DNA from: Paenibacillus sp. H1-7
GTDB lineage: Bacteria > Bacillota > Bacilli > Paenibacillales > NBRC-103111
Assembly (NCBI RefSeq): GCF_022354825.1
Contig: NZ_CP031168.1
Coordinates: 4,589,501 to 4,653,500, forward strand
Direction of reading: 5' to 3'
Length of the DNA stretch: 64,000 bases
The notes below the pieces were generated by a model. It saw only the letters and a list, made by a program, of their open reading frames with translations, was not told the origin of the DNA and ran no database searches. Of the stretch, positions 52,348 through 61,317 are shown one piece after another (position 1 is the stretch's first letter; every line of letters begins with the position of its first letter). The position numbers and the translations under genes were made by a program.

Positions 52348-52914
52348 TTATATATCAATGTTCTTAATAACTTTTGCTGGGTTCCCTCCTACGACAACAT
52401 TATTGGGAACGTCTTTTATTACTACTGCTCCCGACGCTATAACTACATTATCACCGATTGTTATACCAGGATTTATTACCGCTCTCCCTCCTATCCAAAC
52501 ATTGTTACCAATCGTTACAGGCTTCCCGAATTCAGCACCAGAAACCCGTTCAAAAGGGTTTAGTGGGTGTGTGGCAGTATAGATATGTACGCCCGGTGCT
52601 ATAAAACAATTTTCACCGATACGGACTTCACATACGTCTAAAATCACACAATCAAAATTTGCATAAAAATTATTACCTACATGGATATTGTAGCCGTAAT
52701 CACAACGAAACGTGGGTTCAATATAGAGGCTCATGCCTGTTGATCCGAAAAGCTGCTTGAGGATTTCTGCTCGCTTTTCATACTCGGTCTCAAAGGTTTG
52801 ATTGAATAATCGAGTCATTCTCCTGGCATTTTCACGGTCTTTGGTTAACTGTGGGTCGGAAGCAAGATATAATTCTCCTGCTAACATTTTTTCTTTCTCG
52901 GTTTTGTTATCCAT
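52348..52914 (-). CDS. maa: Maltose O-acetyltransferase-like hexapeptide acetyltransferase
   Basis: 188-residue left-handed beta-helix acetyltransferase of the Maa/NodL/LacA type; acetylates a sugar hydroxyl using acetyl-CoA. N-terminal Mac domain EKMLAGELYLASDPQLTKDR, then hexapeptide repeats with FYANFDCVILDV, catalytic His region YTATHPLN, and IGNNVWIGGRAVINPGITIG. Full length for the family. RBS AAGGAAG. Monocistronic. Confidence 0.92.
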   Translation of the reverse strand: MDNKTEKEKMLAGELYLASDPQLTKDRENARRMTRLFNQTFETEYEKRAEILKQLFGSTGMSLYIEPTFRCDYGYNIHVGNNFYANFDCVILDVCEVRIGENCFIAPGVHIYTATHPLNPFERVSGAEFGKPVTIGNNVWIGGRAVINPGITIGDNVVIASGAVVIKDVPNNVVVGGNPAKVIKNIDI

Positions 52915-52978
52915 TCTAGACTTCCTTTCTTTAAAAGCTAAATTCGACTAAATTCATTATACCCCTAACGTATTCTGC

Positions 52979-53059
52979 ATAACTGCCCGTTACTTCAATG
53001 AACATCGAAGAAGAGCTGTCTTTGCGGCAGCTCCATACTATCGTAGCCGTTAGCCGAAC
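52979..53059 (+). repeat. Dispersed two-armed repeat, copy 10 (complete)
   Basis: Left arm ATAACTGCCCGTTACTTCAA, stem GAGCTG/CAGCTC (53013-53033), right arm ACTATCGTAGCCGTTAGC. Sits between the acetyltransferase promoter and the RDD gene end. Confidence 0.75.
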
Positions 53060-53077
53060 ACTATCCATCCTTCCGCT

Positions 53078-53476
53078 TCAATTATGTTCCGTTCTAATTA
53101 CTTGTGTTCTTCCAATTTGATCCCCTATCCTCTTATTAATAATAAGTAAAAGGATTATTTCTAAAGGCCAAATAACTAGTGGAATATTTCGTATAAATAA
53201 CCTAAACTTATTTGGTACTTGATTTAAATTATCAACATCTCTTACTGCAAGTTTAAAAATCCTCTTACCAATACTTCTCCCGTTAAAAATATCCTTCATG
53301 AAAGAAGTAAGTAGTGTTACAGCTAACAATGGATAAAAAATTTCAAACGGTTTATTGAAATTAGATTCATTGGGAGTTATTAGAGACTCCCAACTAAGAA
53401 ATATTAACACAACAGAATAAACAAATGAGAGTATCAAATGATCTAATAAGAATGCTAAGAATCGGTAGGTTTTCAT
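53078..53476 (-). CDS. RDD family membrane protein
   Basis: 132-residue protein with three hydrophobic helices and the family's Arg/Asp signature in the first (FLAFLLDHLILSFVYSVV); then NGRSIGKRIFKLAVRDVD. RDD proteins are of unknown or transport-related function. AT-rich compared with the sulfur genes. ATG at 53476 follows GAGGAA. Confidence 0.85.
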   Translation of the reverse strand: MKTYRFLAFLLDHLILSFVYSVVLIFLSWESLITPNESNFNKPFEIFYPLLAVTLLTSFMKDIFNGRSIGKRIFKLAVRDVDNLNQVPNKFRLFIRNIPLVIWPLEIILLLIINKRIGDQIGRTQVIRTEHN

Positions 53477-53563
53477 GGGTATTCCTCTTTCTACTATTGG
53501 TTAAACAATCCTCCCAATACTTTAATAAACAAAACCGAGGAACTTGCTAAGTGCTAATCTCCT

Positions 53564-53588
53564 CCATTATCGTACCCGTTAGCATAAC
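53564..53588 (+). repeat. Dispersed repeat, copy 11, right arm
   Basis: ATTATCGTACCCGTTAGCAT, identical to the right arm of copy 7. No stem to the left. Confidence 0.6.
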
Positions 53589-53607
53589 ACTTGAACATAC
53601 TTTATTG

Positions 53608-54225
53608 TTACTTTCCTCCAACATGAAACACACCAATTACGGTTTCGCCATCAACGTCATACAGGGGAATATCACGACCACCTGGTGACCTGCTGTTCTG
53701 TATCGCAATGGCTTCCTCGGGTGATTTTGGTTGCTCACCGTCTAAGTCTTTTTTCAGTACATATCCTTGTGTGCGATCCACACCTATAGCACTGATTAAT
53801 TCAGGTTCCGTTTCTGGAGAAGTAGCATCTGTGGCAGAACCGTATGTCTGCCCGTTTTTATTTTTAGGATAGAAGTTCATATTCTTAGCACCGCCAATAT
53901 GAACAGAACCAATTATGGTCTTCCCATCAACATCATATAGCGGGACATCACGGCCAAGTTTTTCGAGATAATCTTTTTTCAACACATATCCTGCAATGCC
54001 ATCCACACTTCCTGCATGGATTAAGTCAGGTAGCATTTCATCGGGAGTGGCTTCTTCCTTAGAACCGTAAGTTTGTCCATTTTTATTTTCAGGATAGGTG
54101 TGAGTATGGCTTTGATTAGTCGCACTTTTAGCATATGTGCTTTGGAATGCTATTGCACCTCCCATTAGACAAACGATCAAAACCACACCAATCAATATTT
54201 TGTTGCCTTTAGAATACATCCTCAC
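53608..54225 (-). CDS. Secreted protein with two internal repeats
   Basis: 205-residue exported protein of unknown function. N-terminal signal anchor ILIGVVLIVCLMGGAIAFQS, then two tandem units of about 70-80 residues: each begins YP(E/K)NKNGQTYGS, continues with PDLI or PELI and GYVLKKD, and ends GRD(V/I)PLYDVDG then (V/I)IG. The NKNGQTYGS segment recurs in other Firmicute secreted proteins. GTG at 54225 with AGGAG 9 nt upstream. Flanked by repeat arms on both sides. Confidence 0.8.
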   Translation of the reverse strand: MRMYSKGNKILIGVVLIVCLMGGAIAFQSTYAKSATNQSHTHTYPENKNGQTYGSKEEATPDEMLPDLIHAGSVDGIAGYVLKKDYLEKLGRDVPLYDVDGKTIIGSVHIGGAKNMNFYPKNKNGQTYGSATDATSPETEPELISAIGVDRTQGYVLKKDLDGEQPKSPEEAIAIQNSRSPGGRDIPLYDVDGETVIGVFHVGGK

Positions 54226-54324
54226 ATTTGTTCACTCCTAAACGTTTTCTCGATCTTCACTATATAACCGTTCGTCCCATCCGTTTCAATTACTTAGACG
54301 CGCCAAATAATGGAAGGTTGCACT

Positions 54325-54413
54325 GATCTACCCTATAACTTAAGAAGGCCGCCCGATTGATTCGTGGCGGCCTTATGATGATTATGTTGAGCTATCGTAC
54401 CTGTTAGTTCAAT
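54325..54413 (+). repeat. Dispersed two-armed repeat, copy 12 (complete)
   Basis: Left arm CTACCCTATAACTTAAG (diverged), perfect 9-bp stem AAGGCCGCC/GGCGGCCTT, right arm TTGAGCTATCGTACCTGTTA. The right arm is 14 nt before the cupin gene stop. Confidence 0.72.
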
Positions 54414-54426
54414 CATTAGATTAATG

Positions 54427-54978
54427 TTAGTAATTTCTCTCAGAAGCCATTGCAATTGCTTTCGTTTCGTGAACTGTACCATATGGATGCTCAGGCGGCG
54501 CATAGATAACGTAAATTTTAAGTGGTTTATTTCCCGTATTGGTTACATTGTGCCATTTCCCAGCAGGTATCATAATCGCATAGTCATCATAGGCCATTTC
54601 TTGAAAATCTAATTTATCCTTGCTATCTCCCATTTGTACAAGTCCCTGACCTTCTTCAATACGTATGAATTGATCCGTTGTCGGGTGGACCTCTAAACCG
54701 ATGTCATCTCCAACGTTAATACTCATCAGAGTCACCTGTAAGTTTTTCCCTGTCCATAAAGCGGTGCGATAATTATTGTTTGACTTAGTTGCTTGGTTAA
54801 TATTTACTACAAATGGTCTTGTTCCATAATCTTGTAATGCGATGTTTCTATAATAAGTGTTCCAGGTGTTAATGTTCCAATTGTAATAATGAGGTTTCCA
54901 ATTATAACTCGAATAATTATTCCAGTTGTTATGCAATGGATTATGCCGCTGATAGTGACGGCAAGAATTACTGTACAT
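54427..54978 (-). CDS. Cupin-domain protein with Asn/Tyr/Trp-rich N-terminus
   Basis: 183-residue protein. The first 45 residues are full of N, Y, H and W (for example NWNNYSSYNWKPHYYNWN), the rest is one cupin barrel with GLEVHPTTDQFIRIEEGQG and IMIPAGKWHNVTNTGN carrying the usual His/Glu metal ligands, then IYAPPEHPYGTVHETK. Such N-rich cupins occur in spore coat-like contexts, which is not proven here. ATG at 54978 with GAGGAG 7 nt upstream. Confidence 0.85.
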   Translation of the reverse strand: MYSNSCRHYQRHNPLHNNWNNYSSYNWKPHYYNWNINTWNTYYRNIALQDYGTRPFVVNINQATKSNNNYRTALWTGKNLQVTLMSINVGDDIGLEVHPTTDQFIRIEEGQGLVQMGDSKDKLDFQEMAYDDYAIMIPAGKWHNVTNTGNKPLKIYVIYAPPEHPYGTVHETKAIAMASERNY

Positions 54979-55167
54979 TTGCATTCTCCTCTTATTTATT
55001 TCATTATTTACCGCTTTATCCTATGCAACTGCCTATTTAAAGGAATGTAAAAAGCGCAAAAATGGGCAAATTGGTTAGCGGCTCTAGGCGGTCGCGCCGT
55101 GGAAACAATAATATGAATTCCAGAATCATAACATCTTTTAACAGTGTGATAATTTCTTGCTTTCTTG

Positions 55168-55204
55168 AAAAAAAGAAACTGCTTCATAATGAAGCAGTTT
55201 CTAG
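55168..55204 (-). terminator. Intrinsic terminator of second LplA/B/C-type operon
   Basis: Minus-strand perfect stem GAAACTGCTTC/GAAGCAGTTTC with 4-5 nt loop, then seven T, 17 nt past the lipoprotein stop. Confidence 0.92.
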
Positions 55205-55220
55205 ATTATTTATTAACTTG

Positions 55221-56828
55221 TTATTTACCATTCTGAGTCTTGTAATTTTTTACATACTCGTCTTGAACTGCCTGGCCACCCTGACCCATGTACTGTTGAA
55301 CCAATGATTTATACAGGCTATCCACTTCGGCAGGCTTAGCAACAATTAGTTTTGCCAGCATTTGAGCTGAAAGATTCTTAAGCTCTGTGTTGCTTTTGGC
55401 ATCAGCTGCATTCGGTATGGAATAGAAGTATGTAGTATAATTGTCCACCATACCTACCTTTAAAGCATTCTCTACATCTTTTTCATAACCGGGATATCCT
55501 GCAGAAATGGCTGCAGTATTCTTCTGCTGATCACCAAGTTCGATACCGTTTGAAAGTATATCATAGTCGAGGTTGTTTGCAACAGTCATCATTTTATCCC
55601 CGGAATTTGTTGTTCCTGTCTGTTTCGGAACACCATTAACCAAATTGTAGTCCACGCCTTCCTGACCGTTCTGGAGAAAGAGCGTTACCTTGGGATCAGC
55701 CATCCAGTTGAGGTATTGTATTGCAAGGTCAACATTCTTGCTTGTTTTAGGAATAATGATATACATCCCATTCGGGCTGTACACGTTCTTAGGATGTTTA
55801 CCTGCATCATTCTGCCATGGATCGATAGGAATAAGCTGAGCACCAGGAACGTTCTTTGTAAGGTTGGCATAGGTGCCGGGAGCTGTCCTGTACGGACCGT
55901 CCCAGTTAGTCTGGAAGGCTCCGACTTTTCCATTGGAAATATCCGCGTCCAGCAGTTTTCCATCCTTGTCAGTTGCGAAATTCGGGCTAATCAAGCCTGC
56001 ATTAAACATCTTGTTCATATATTGAACAGCTTTATCAAACCCTGGCATATTCCAGTTTGTCGACCAGATAGCTTGCGGCTGAAGTGTAGCAAACTGTTCT
56101 TCAGTAAGATTAGATGGCTTAAAGGCTTCTGGTATATAGCCCAATCCGGGACCTGAAGGCTGCAGGGAATAACCATAAGGAATGACACCGCTTACATTTC
56201 CGGGATTCTTTTCTTTAAATGCAACCATGGTGTTATAGAACTGTTCTGGTGTCGTAGGAACAGGAAGTCCCAGTTTATCAAGCCAGTCTTTACGGATAAA
56301 CGTATTCGAACCTGCGAGAACAGTCCTCTTGCCCGGTACAGAGTACTGCTTGCCATTAAATTTACCATACTTTAATACATCATCACCAAGATACTTTGTA
56401 AGAGTAGTTCCATACTGCTTGAGAACTGAATCCAGCTCTGCCAAACCACCCTGCTGTACATAATTATAAACAACACCCTGCGTGTAGGTGTAGGAAATGT
56501 CAGGTGCCTGGCCGGCTGCCATCAATACGTTCAACTTGTCTACTTCCTGGGCCCTAGGAACTGAAACAAAGTTTACTGTGGCATTAAACTGCTTGCCAAA
56601 ATTATCGTTGATATACTTTGTCCAGAAGTTATTATTCAAATCCGGCTGTCCGGGTTTGCCTCTGTCGAAAACTTCGACAGTTAATGTTCGATGTTCTTTT
56701 GTAGTGCCTGCTGTATCGTTTTGTGTGCCGCTTGATGAATTTGAATTACTCTGACAGGCGGCCAATGTAGACGCGAAAGTTAGCGCCACCAAAGAAACAC
56801 TGATAGATCTTTTTGCCTTTGTCTTCAA
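55221..56828 (-). CDS. Extracellular solute-binding lipoprotein (LplA-like)
   Basis: About 535-residue lipoprotein; signal KRSISVSLVALTFASTLAAC with lipobox LAAC, Ser/Asn linker, then the carbohydrate-binding fold with RTLTVEVFDRGKPGQPDLNN and NMYIIIPKTSKNVDL-type segments. Start TTG at 56828, 8 nt after AAAGGAG, is preferred over GTG three codons earlier. Last gene of the operon permease-permease-lipoprotein. Similar in layout to the 9-12.6 kb system but without enzymes. Ligand unknown, probably an oligosaccharide. Confidence 0.9.
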   Translation of the reverse strand: MKTKAKRSISVSLVALTFASTLAACQSNSNSSSGTQNDTAGTTKEHRTLTVEVFDRGKPGQPDLNNNFWTKYINDNFGKQFNATVNFVSVPRAQEVDKLNVLMAAGQAPDISYTYTQGVVYNYVQQGGLAELDSVLKQYGTTLTKYLGDDVLKYGKFNGKQYSVPGKRTVLAGSNTFIRKDWLDKLGLPVPTTPEQFYNTMVAFKEKNPGNVSGVIPYGYSLQPSGPGLGYIPEAFKPSNLTEEQFATLQPQAIWSTNWNMPGFDKAVQYMNKMFNAGLISPNFATDKDGKLLDADISNGKVGAFQTNWDGPYRTAPGTYANLTKNVPGAQLIPIDPWQNDAGKHPKNVYSPNGMYIIIPKTSKNVDLAIQYLNWMADPKVTLFLQNGQEGVDYNLVNGVPKQTGTTNSGDKMMTVANNLDYDILSNGIELGDQQKNTAAISAGYPGYEKDVENALKVGMVDNYTTYFYSIPNAADAKSNTELKNLSAQMLAKLIVAKPAEVDSLYKSLVQQYMGQGGQAVQDEYVKNYKTQNGK

Positions 56829-56916
56829 AGAAACCACTCCTTTTGAAATCTAATATTTAGCAAATTGATTTATAAATTCGCGAAATAGATTAAATATCCC
56901 ATTTCACGTACCTATA

Positions 56917-57783
56917 TCAGCCTTTAACAGCGCCAATCATAATACCGGATACAAAATATTTCTGGAGCCACGGATACACAAGAAGAATCGGAACGGTACC
57001 AAACATAATACTTGCCGCTTTCAATGCCTCTGAGGGCAGATTGACATTGACATTCTCACCAGACATTTGCTGCGAAATATTGATAACATTATACAGCTTA
57101 AGCTGTATCGTATATAAATTCTGGTCTGTAATGTAGAACAGAGCATCCTGAAAATAATTCCACCTGAATACGGCATATAGTAAACTGACTGTGGCAAGTG
57201 CCGGCTTGGAAAGAGGCAGCACAATCTTAAGCAGAATCTGCAGTTCGTTGCATCCGTCCAGGTGTGCAGCTTCCTCTAGGCTCTCAGGCAAGCTTTGGAA
57301 GAACGTTTTCAATATGATCATATAGTAGACGCTCATCATACCCGGAAGAACCAATGCCAATGGAGTGTTCAAAAGACTCAGATTCTTTACATTCAGATAA
57401 TCCGGAATCAAACCACCGCTAAAATACATGGTAAATAGCATCATTAGCAATAAACCATTTCTGCCCTTGAGTCTTTTTTTAGTTAACGGGTACGCCGCCA
57501 ATATGGTAACGGTCAATGCAAGGAGCACAAATACAGCCGTCAGGATCACCGTATAGAACAATGAGTACAACATACCGGCATCACCGAATACAACTTTATA
57601 GGCTTCTATATTAAAGTCTATAGGATAGATGGTAACTGCATGGGATATAATCGCCCTATTTGAGCTTAGTGATTGCGAAAGAATATAGAGAAAAGGAACC
57701 AGGCATATAAAAACCGCAACTAAAATAATAAATGCTGCTGTATAGTCAACAATTCTATTTCTTGAATTTTGTGACATTTTCAT
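56917..57783 (-). CDS. ABC transporter permease (LplC/YtcP-like)
   Basis: 288-residue permease, six hydrophobic segments beginning YTAAFIILVAVFICLVPFLY, EAA loop AAHLDGCNELQILLKIVLP, C-terminus WLQKYFVSGIMIGAVKG, which parallels the paralogue at 10.7 kb (FFQKYFVNGVMIGGIKE). ATG has GGAGG 8 nt upstream. Starts 13 nt after the first permease stops. Confidence 0.93.
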   Translation of the reverse strand: MKMSQNSRNRIVDYTAAFIILVAVFICLVPFLYILSQSLSSNRAIISHAVTIYPIDFNIEAYKVVFGDAGMLYSLFYTVILTAVFVLLALTVTILAAYPLTKKRLKGRNGLLLMMLFTMYFSGGLIPDYLNVKNLSLLNTPLALVLPGMMSVYYMIILKTFFQSLPESLEEAAHLDGCNELQILLKIVLPLSKPALATVSLLYAVFRWNYFQDALFYITDQNLYTIQLKLYNVINISQQMSGENVNVNLPSEALKAASIMFGTVPILLVYPWLQKYFVSGIMIGAVKG

Positions 57784-57796
57784 TGTCAGTACCTCC

Positions 57797-58765
57797 TTAC
57801 CATATTCCGTTTTCGCCCAATTTGCGGGTAATGTAGTTGGAAGTTACCAAGAATATTAAGCAGATAACAGACTGGAACAGTCCGACAGCTGCACCAACTG
57901 AAAAGTTCGCAGATTGTATACCGACACGATAAACATAGGTGCTGATAACGTCACCAAAGTCCATAACCAGGTTGTTTTGAATGTTGAATGGACGGTCGAA
58001 GTTAATTGCCATAATATTACCGAGCTGCAGTATCAGAAGGATCGCAATGGTTGGTCTGATACCTGGCAACGTGACATGCCAAATCTTCCTGAATCTCCCT
58101 GCGCCATCTGCGTCTGCAGCTTCATACAACTGCTTGTCAATTCCCGTCATTGCAGCAAGATACAAAATGGTACCCCATCCTGCGTTCTGCCATACTCCAA
58201 CTAAAGAATAAGTTGCAACCCATGCAAATTTGTTCGTGAGGAACGGTAACGGTTGCCCCCCCATATCGCTAATTAAGGAGTTTAACATGCCTGTGGGAGA
58301 AAGCAGCTGAGCAACAATTCCGCCGATAATAACCCAGGAAAGGAAATGCGGCAGATACAGTATTGTCTGGCTCACCTTTTTAAACTTATTCCATACCAGT
58401 TCATTTATTAAAATAGCCAAAATGATCGGCGCTGGAAATCCCACAAGCAAATCCAAACCGTTAAGCAGCAGCGTGTTTCTAACAACCTGAAAGAATTGTA
58501 CTGATGAAAAAATTTGCTTGAATGTTTCAAAATTATTCCAAGGACTCATGTTGACGCCCTGAAAAATGTTGTAATCCTTAAATGCAATCTGTATGCCATA
58601 CATGGGAGCGTATTTAAATGTCAATATATATGCAACAGGGATAATCAACATAAGGTAAAGTATAAAATCATATTTGATGTAGTAAAACAATCCTTTCTTT
58701 TTCTCCAAAGCCTTTCCAACGCTATCCCTTTTATCCAGAGCAACACTACTATTCATTGCTTTCAT
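57797..58765 (-). CDS. ABC transporter permease (LplB/YteP-like)
   Basis: 322-residue permease, six helices, with FILYLMLIIPVAYILTFKYA, PMYGIQIAFKDYNIF and EAA loop AADADGAGRFRKIWHVTLPG. First gene of this operon; GGAGG 9 nt before ATG at 58765. As with other LplB-type systems there is no cognate ATPase gene. Upstream lies a 322 bp gap and then the Gfo/Idh/MocA gene on the same strand. Confidence 0.93.
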   Translation of the reverse strand: MKAMNSSVALDKRDSVGKALEKKKGLFYYIKYDFILYLMLIIPVAYILTFKYAPMYGIQIAFKDYNIFQGVNMSPWNNFETFKQIFSSVQFFQVVRNTLLLNGLDLLVGFPAPIILAILINELVWNKFKKVSQTILYLPHFLSWVIIGGIVAQLLSPTGMLNSLISDMGGQPLPFLTNKFAWVATYSLVGVWQNAGWGTILYLAAMTGIDKQLYEAADADGAGRFRKIWHVTLPGIRPTIAILLILQLGNIMAINFDRPFNIQNNLVMDFGDVISTYVYRVGIQSANFSVGAAVGLFQSVICLIFLVTSNYITRKLGENGIW

Positions 58766-59087
58766 AAACTACAACCTCCATTTTACTTGTTTCTCAACTC
58801 GCTCAGAAAGTAATCATGTTATTAGAATAAAACTCTTATAGAGCCTGTTTAAAAAGCAGCTCATAAGATGGGATAAAAACCGTAGAGAGGAATGGTAAAA
58901 TGAAGGTCTCCCAACCAATGGCACCGTGATACCGGTTACAAAACCGGACATATTATCGTCCGCAAGACTCAAGTATTATTGTTTTACACGCCTTCAATCA
59001 TTTTGGCATCACGCTGCGCCGTCAAGCAAAGCAACCAATCGACGTATAAGTATCCCGTGGAACCGTTGTCGCCCACCATGCTGCATG
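58766..59087. other. Gap of 322 bp with no gene seen
   Basis: Presumably holds the promoter of the permease operon. No conserved terminator leader like those of the sulfur genes is present, and no frame in the stretch looks coding. Confidence 0.4.
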
Positions 59088-60248
59088 TTATTTATGATAA
59101 TTGCTGCCGAGCGTAATCTCGTTCTTCGAGAAAGAAACTACCGATGAGGTCTTCTCGTAAAAATGCGGAGCGTTCGCGAGCAAGCTGTCTCTAGAATAGA
59201 ACAGGCTGTCCTTCGTTAAAGGCAGGTTTACGCTCTTGCCTGTAGCCGCCGCTTCATAAACAGCCGTGATCAGCTCCAGCGTTTTGCGTCCTTCACGGCC
59301 GTCAATGAGCACCTCAAGCGAGCCGCTTTCGATCGCCTTCATCACATCATCGATTTGTCCGGCGTGCCCGGTATACGGGAGATCCGCCATGCTGTTGTAC
59401 GTGTTCTCAAGCTCCTCCTCGAGCGCCGTGTTCCGAGACGGAAATCCGTTTTCCTTGGAGGTGGATGCATAAACCTTCCAAGGTGCGGAAATTCTTGCCT
59501 TTTCCCCTTGGAATATAAGCTGCTGTTCCTCTCCGTGATGCACGACAGAGCTTGTAATTTGCGCCAGGCTTCCGTTGCCATAAGAAAGAATGGCTATGGA
59601 AATGTCCTCGACTTCCGCGTTATTATGCGACGTATTGCTCATTACCGCATGGACTTTGTCCGGCATCCCCATCATCCACTGCAGCATGTCAATATGATGA
59701 ACGGCGTGGTTCAGCGTACAGCCGCCGCCTTCCTTTTCCCAAGTGCCTCTCCACCACAGATCGTAATAGCAATGCCCTCTCCACCAGTGGGAATCGACCT
59801 GTGCATGCACGATTTTACCTAACTTTCCGGTGTCGAGCGTGCGCTTCAGCTTCATGATCGGATCCCTGAACCGGTTTTGCCCGATTACTGACAAAATCCG
59901 CTTCGACTCTGAAGCCGCTTCCAACATACGGTCACATTCTTCCAAGGAAGAAGACATCGGCTTCTCTACCAATACATGCTTTCCGGAGCGTAAAAAGTCG
60001 ATAGCGATTTGAGCATGCGTATACGGCGGAGTACAGATCGACACCAGATCGATATCGCTGTCCAGCAGTTCACGGTAGTCATGTTCGACCCTACAGTCGA
60101 GCTGAAATTTCTCTTTATACCGGACTGCCTTTTCCTCGTAAATGTCACATAACGCAACGACTTGGCATCTTCCCTTAAATGAGGACACATACGCCTCTAG
60201 ATGCGAATTTGCGATTCCGCCGGTACCGATAACAGCTACTTTAATCAT
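59088..60248 (-). CDS. Gfo/Idh/MocA family oxidoreductase
   Basis: 386-residue NAD(P)-dependent sugar or inositol-type dehydrogenase. Rossmann site VAVIGTGGIANSHLEAYVSS, VALCDIYEEKAVRYKEKF, family EKP motif HVLVEKPMSSSLEECDRML with the catalytic Lys, then the C-terminal sheet domain with HAVHHIDMLQWMMG. ATG at 60248 with AAGGAG 9 nt upstream. It follows the GntR gene by 19 nt, so both form one operon. Substrate unknown; proximity to a sugar transporter suggests a sugar derivative. Confidence 0.92.
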   Translation of the reverse strand: MIKVAVIGTGGIANSHLEAYVSSFKGRCQVVALCDIYEEKAVRYKEKFQLDCRVEHDYRELLDSDIDLVSICTPPYTHAQIAIDFLRSGKHVLVEKPMSSSLEECDRMLEAASESKRILSVIGQNRFRDPIMKLKRTLDTGKLGKIVHAQVDSHWWRGHCYYDLWWRGTWEKEGGGCTLNHAVHHIDMLQWMMGMPDKVHAVMSNTSHNNAEVEDISIAILSYGNGSLAQITSSVVHHGEEQQLIFQGEKARISAPWKVYASTSKENGFPSRNTALEEELENTYNSMADLPYTGHAGQIDDVMKAIESGSLEVLIDGREGRKTLELITAVYEAAATGKSVNLPLTKDSLFYSRDSLLANAPHFYEKTSSVVSFSKNEITLGSNYHK

Positions 60249-60267
60249 CGACTTTCACTCCTTAGAT

Positions 60268-60954
60268 TTATTTAAAAAATTTGGCGTACTTCTGTTTTAA
60301 ATTTTCTTTTTCAATCACTACCAGCTCCAAATGATCCCTCAGCACTTTTTCCGCTTGGTCGGGATTCTTCTCTTTGATGGCGCGAACAATTCCATGATGT
60401 TGGGCAAGAATGATTTGCCAATCGGAATCGGAAGCGAGCCGTAAGAACCGGATGCGATTGTCATGCGTTGCCATTTGTTGAATAAGTCCCCACGTACGGG
60501 CCCGGCCGCAGCCGATCATAATCGATTTGTGAAACTCTTCATCGAGCTCAAACAGACGCCCGTAATTCTGTTCGGATTCGCACAGTTCCTGCAGCGAGAT
60601 GAGATTTTGCAGATGAAGCACCTGTTCCTTGCTGAGCAGCTCACATGCTTCCCGAACAACGGCGGATTCCAATGTTTCTCTGACAAACCGGGATTCTTCC
60701 GCATGCTGCAAATCGATATGCGATATGATGGAGCCCTTCTGAGGAGTGGTTGCGATTAGTTCCTCCTGAGTGAGTTTAACCAATGCTTCACGAATCGGCG
60801 TCCTGCTCACTTGGAGCATTTCGACGAGTTCTTTTTCCGAGATAAACCTCCCCGGCTCGAGTCGCAGCTCCATGATGTTTTTCTTCAAGGTTTCGTAAAC
60901 GAAATCCCGTATGAGTCCTCTTTTGTCTCTTAAAGCGTCAATCTGAATACTCAT
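60268..60954 (-). CDS. GntR family (FCD) transcriptional regulator
   Basis: 228-residue regulator. N-terminal winged helix with RFISEKELVEMLQVSRTPIR and EALVKLTQEELIATTPQKG, then the all-helical FCD effector domain with LFELDEEFHKSIMIG and LRDHLELVV, carrying the D..H..H metal residues. It likely controls its own operon with the Gfo/Idh/MocA gene in response to a sugar acid or similar. GGAGGG is 4-5 nt before ATG. A cre-like site is about 40 nt upstream. Confidence 0.92.
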   Translation of the reverse strand: MSIQIDALRDKRGLIRDFVYETLKKNIMELRLEPGRFISEKELVEMLQVSRTPIREALVKLTQEELIATTPQKGSIISHIDLQHAEESRFVRETLESAVVREACELLSKEQVLHLQNLISLQELCESEQNYGRLFELDEEFHKSIMIGCGRARTWGLIQQMATHDNRIRFLRLASDSDWQIILAQHHGIVRAIKEKNPDQAEKVLRDHLELVVIEKENLKQKYAKFFK

Positions 60955-60993
60955 AAGACCCTCCCGCCCGCGGAAAGACGAGTCCCACCCATC

Positions 60994-61010
60994 CTTTAAG
61001 CGCTTACAAA
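60994..61010. promoter_or_regulatory. cre-like site upstream of GntR gene
   Basis: CTTTAAGCGCTTACAAA; on the minus strand TTTGTAAGCGCTTAAAG, very near the CcpA consensus. In the 363 bp divergent gap between GntR and AraC genes, which holds no gene. Confidence 0.5.
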
Positions 61011-61317
61011 AAAATAGGATGACTAGTTACCCTAGTATACTAGCTTAAGGGGAGTGAACCGGATAGCTTTATGAAGCTGAAACGGCCGCCCTCTTTGCAT
61101 GGATTCATTCTTCCAGCCACCATATGCTGATGACAACTTGCGGATAGATTTTTTTGCTGACTTTGTTTATTGATAATACTAACATACCACCATTACAGCG
61201 GAGTTGACGATGTGCTTATCGCGAAAAACATTTACCCATTTCTTGCATTTCCTCACAATTGAAAACGCTGTATAATGAGTTTGGGAATAGATTGGATGAA
61301 CAAGGGGGATGTATACT

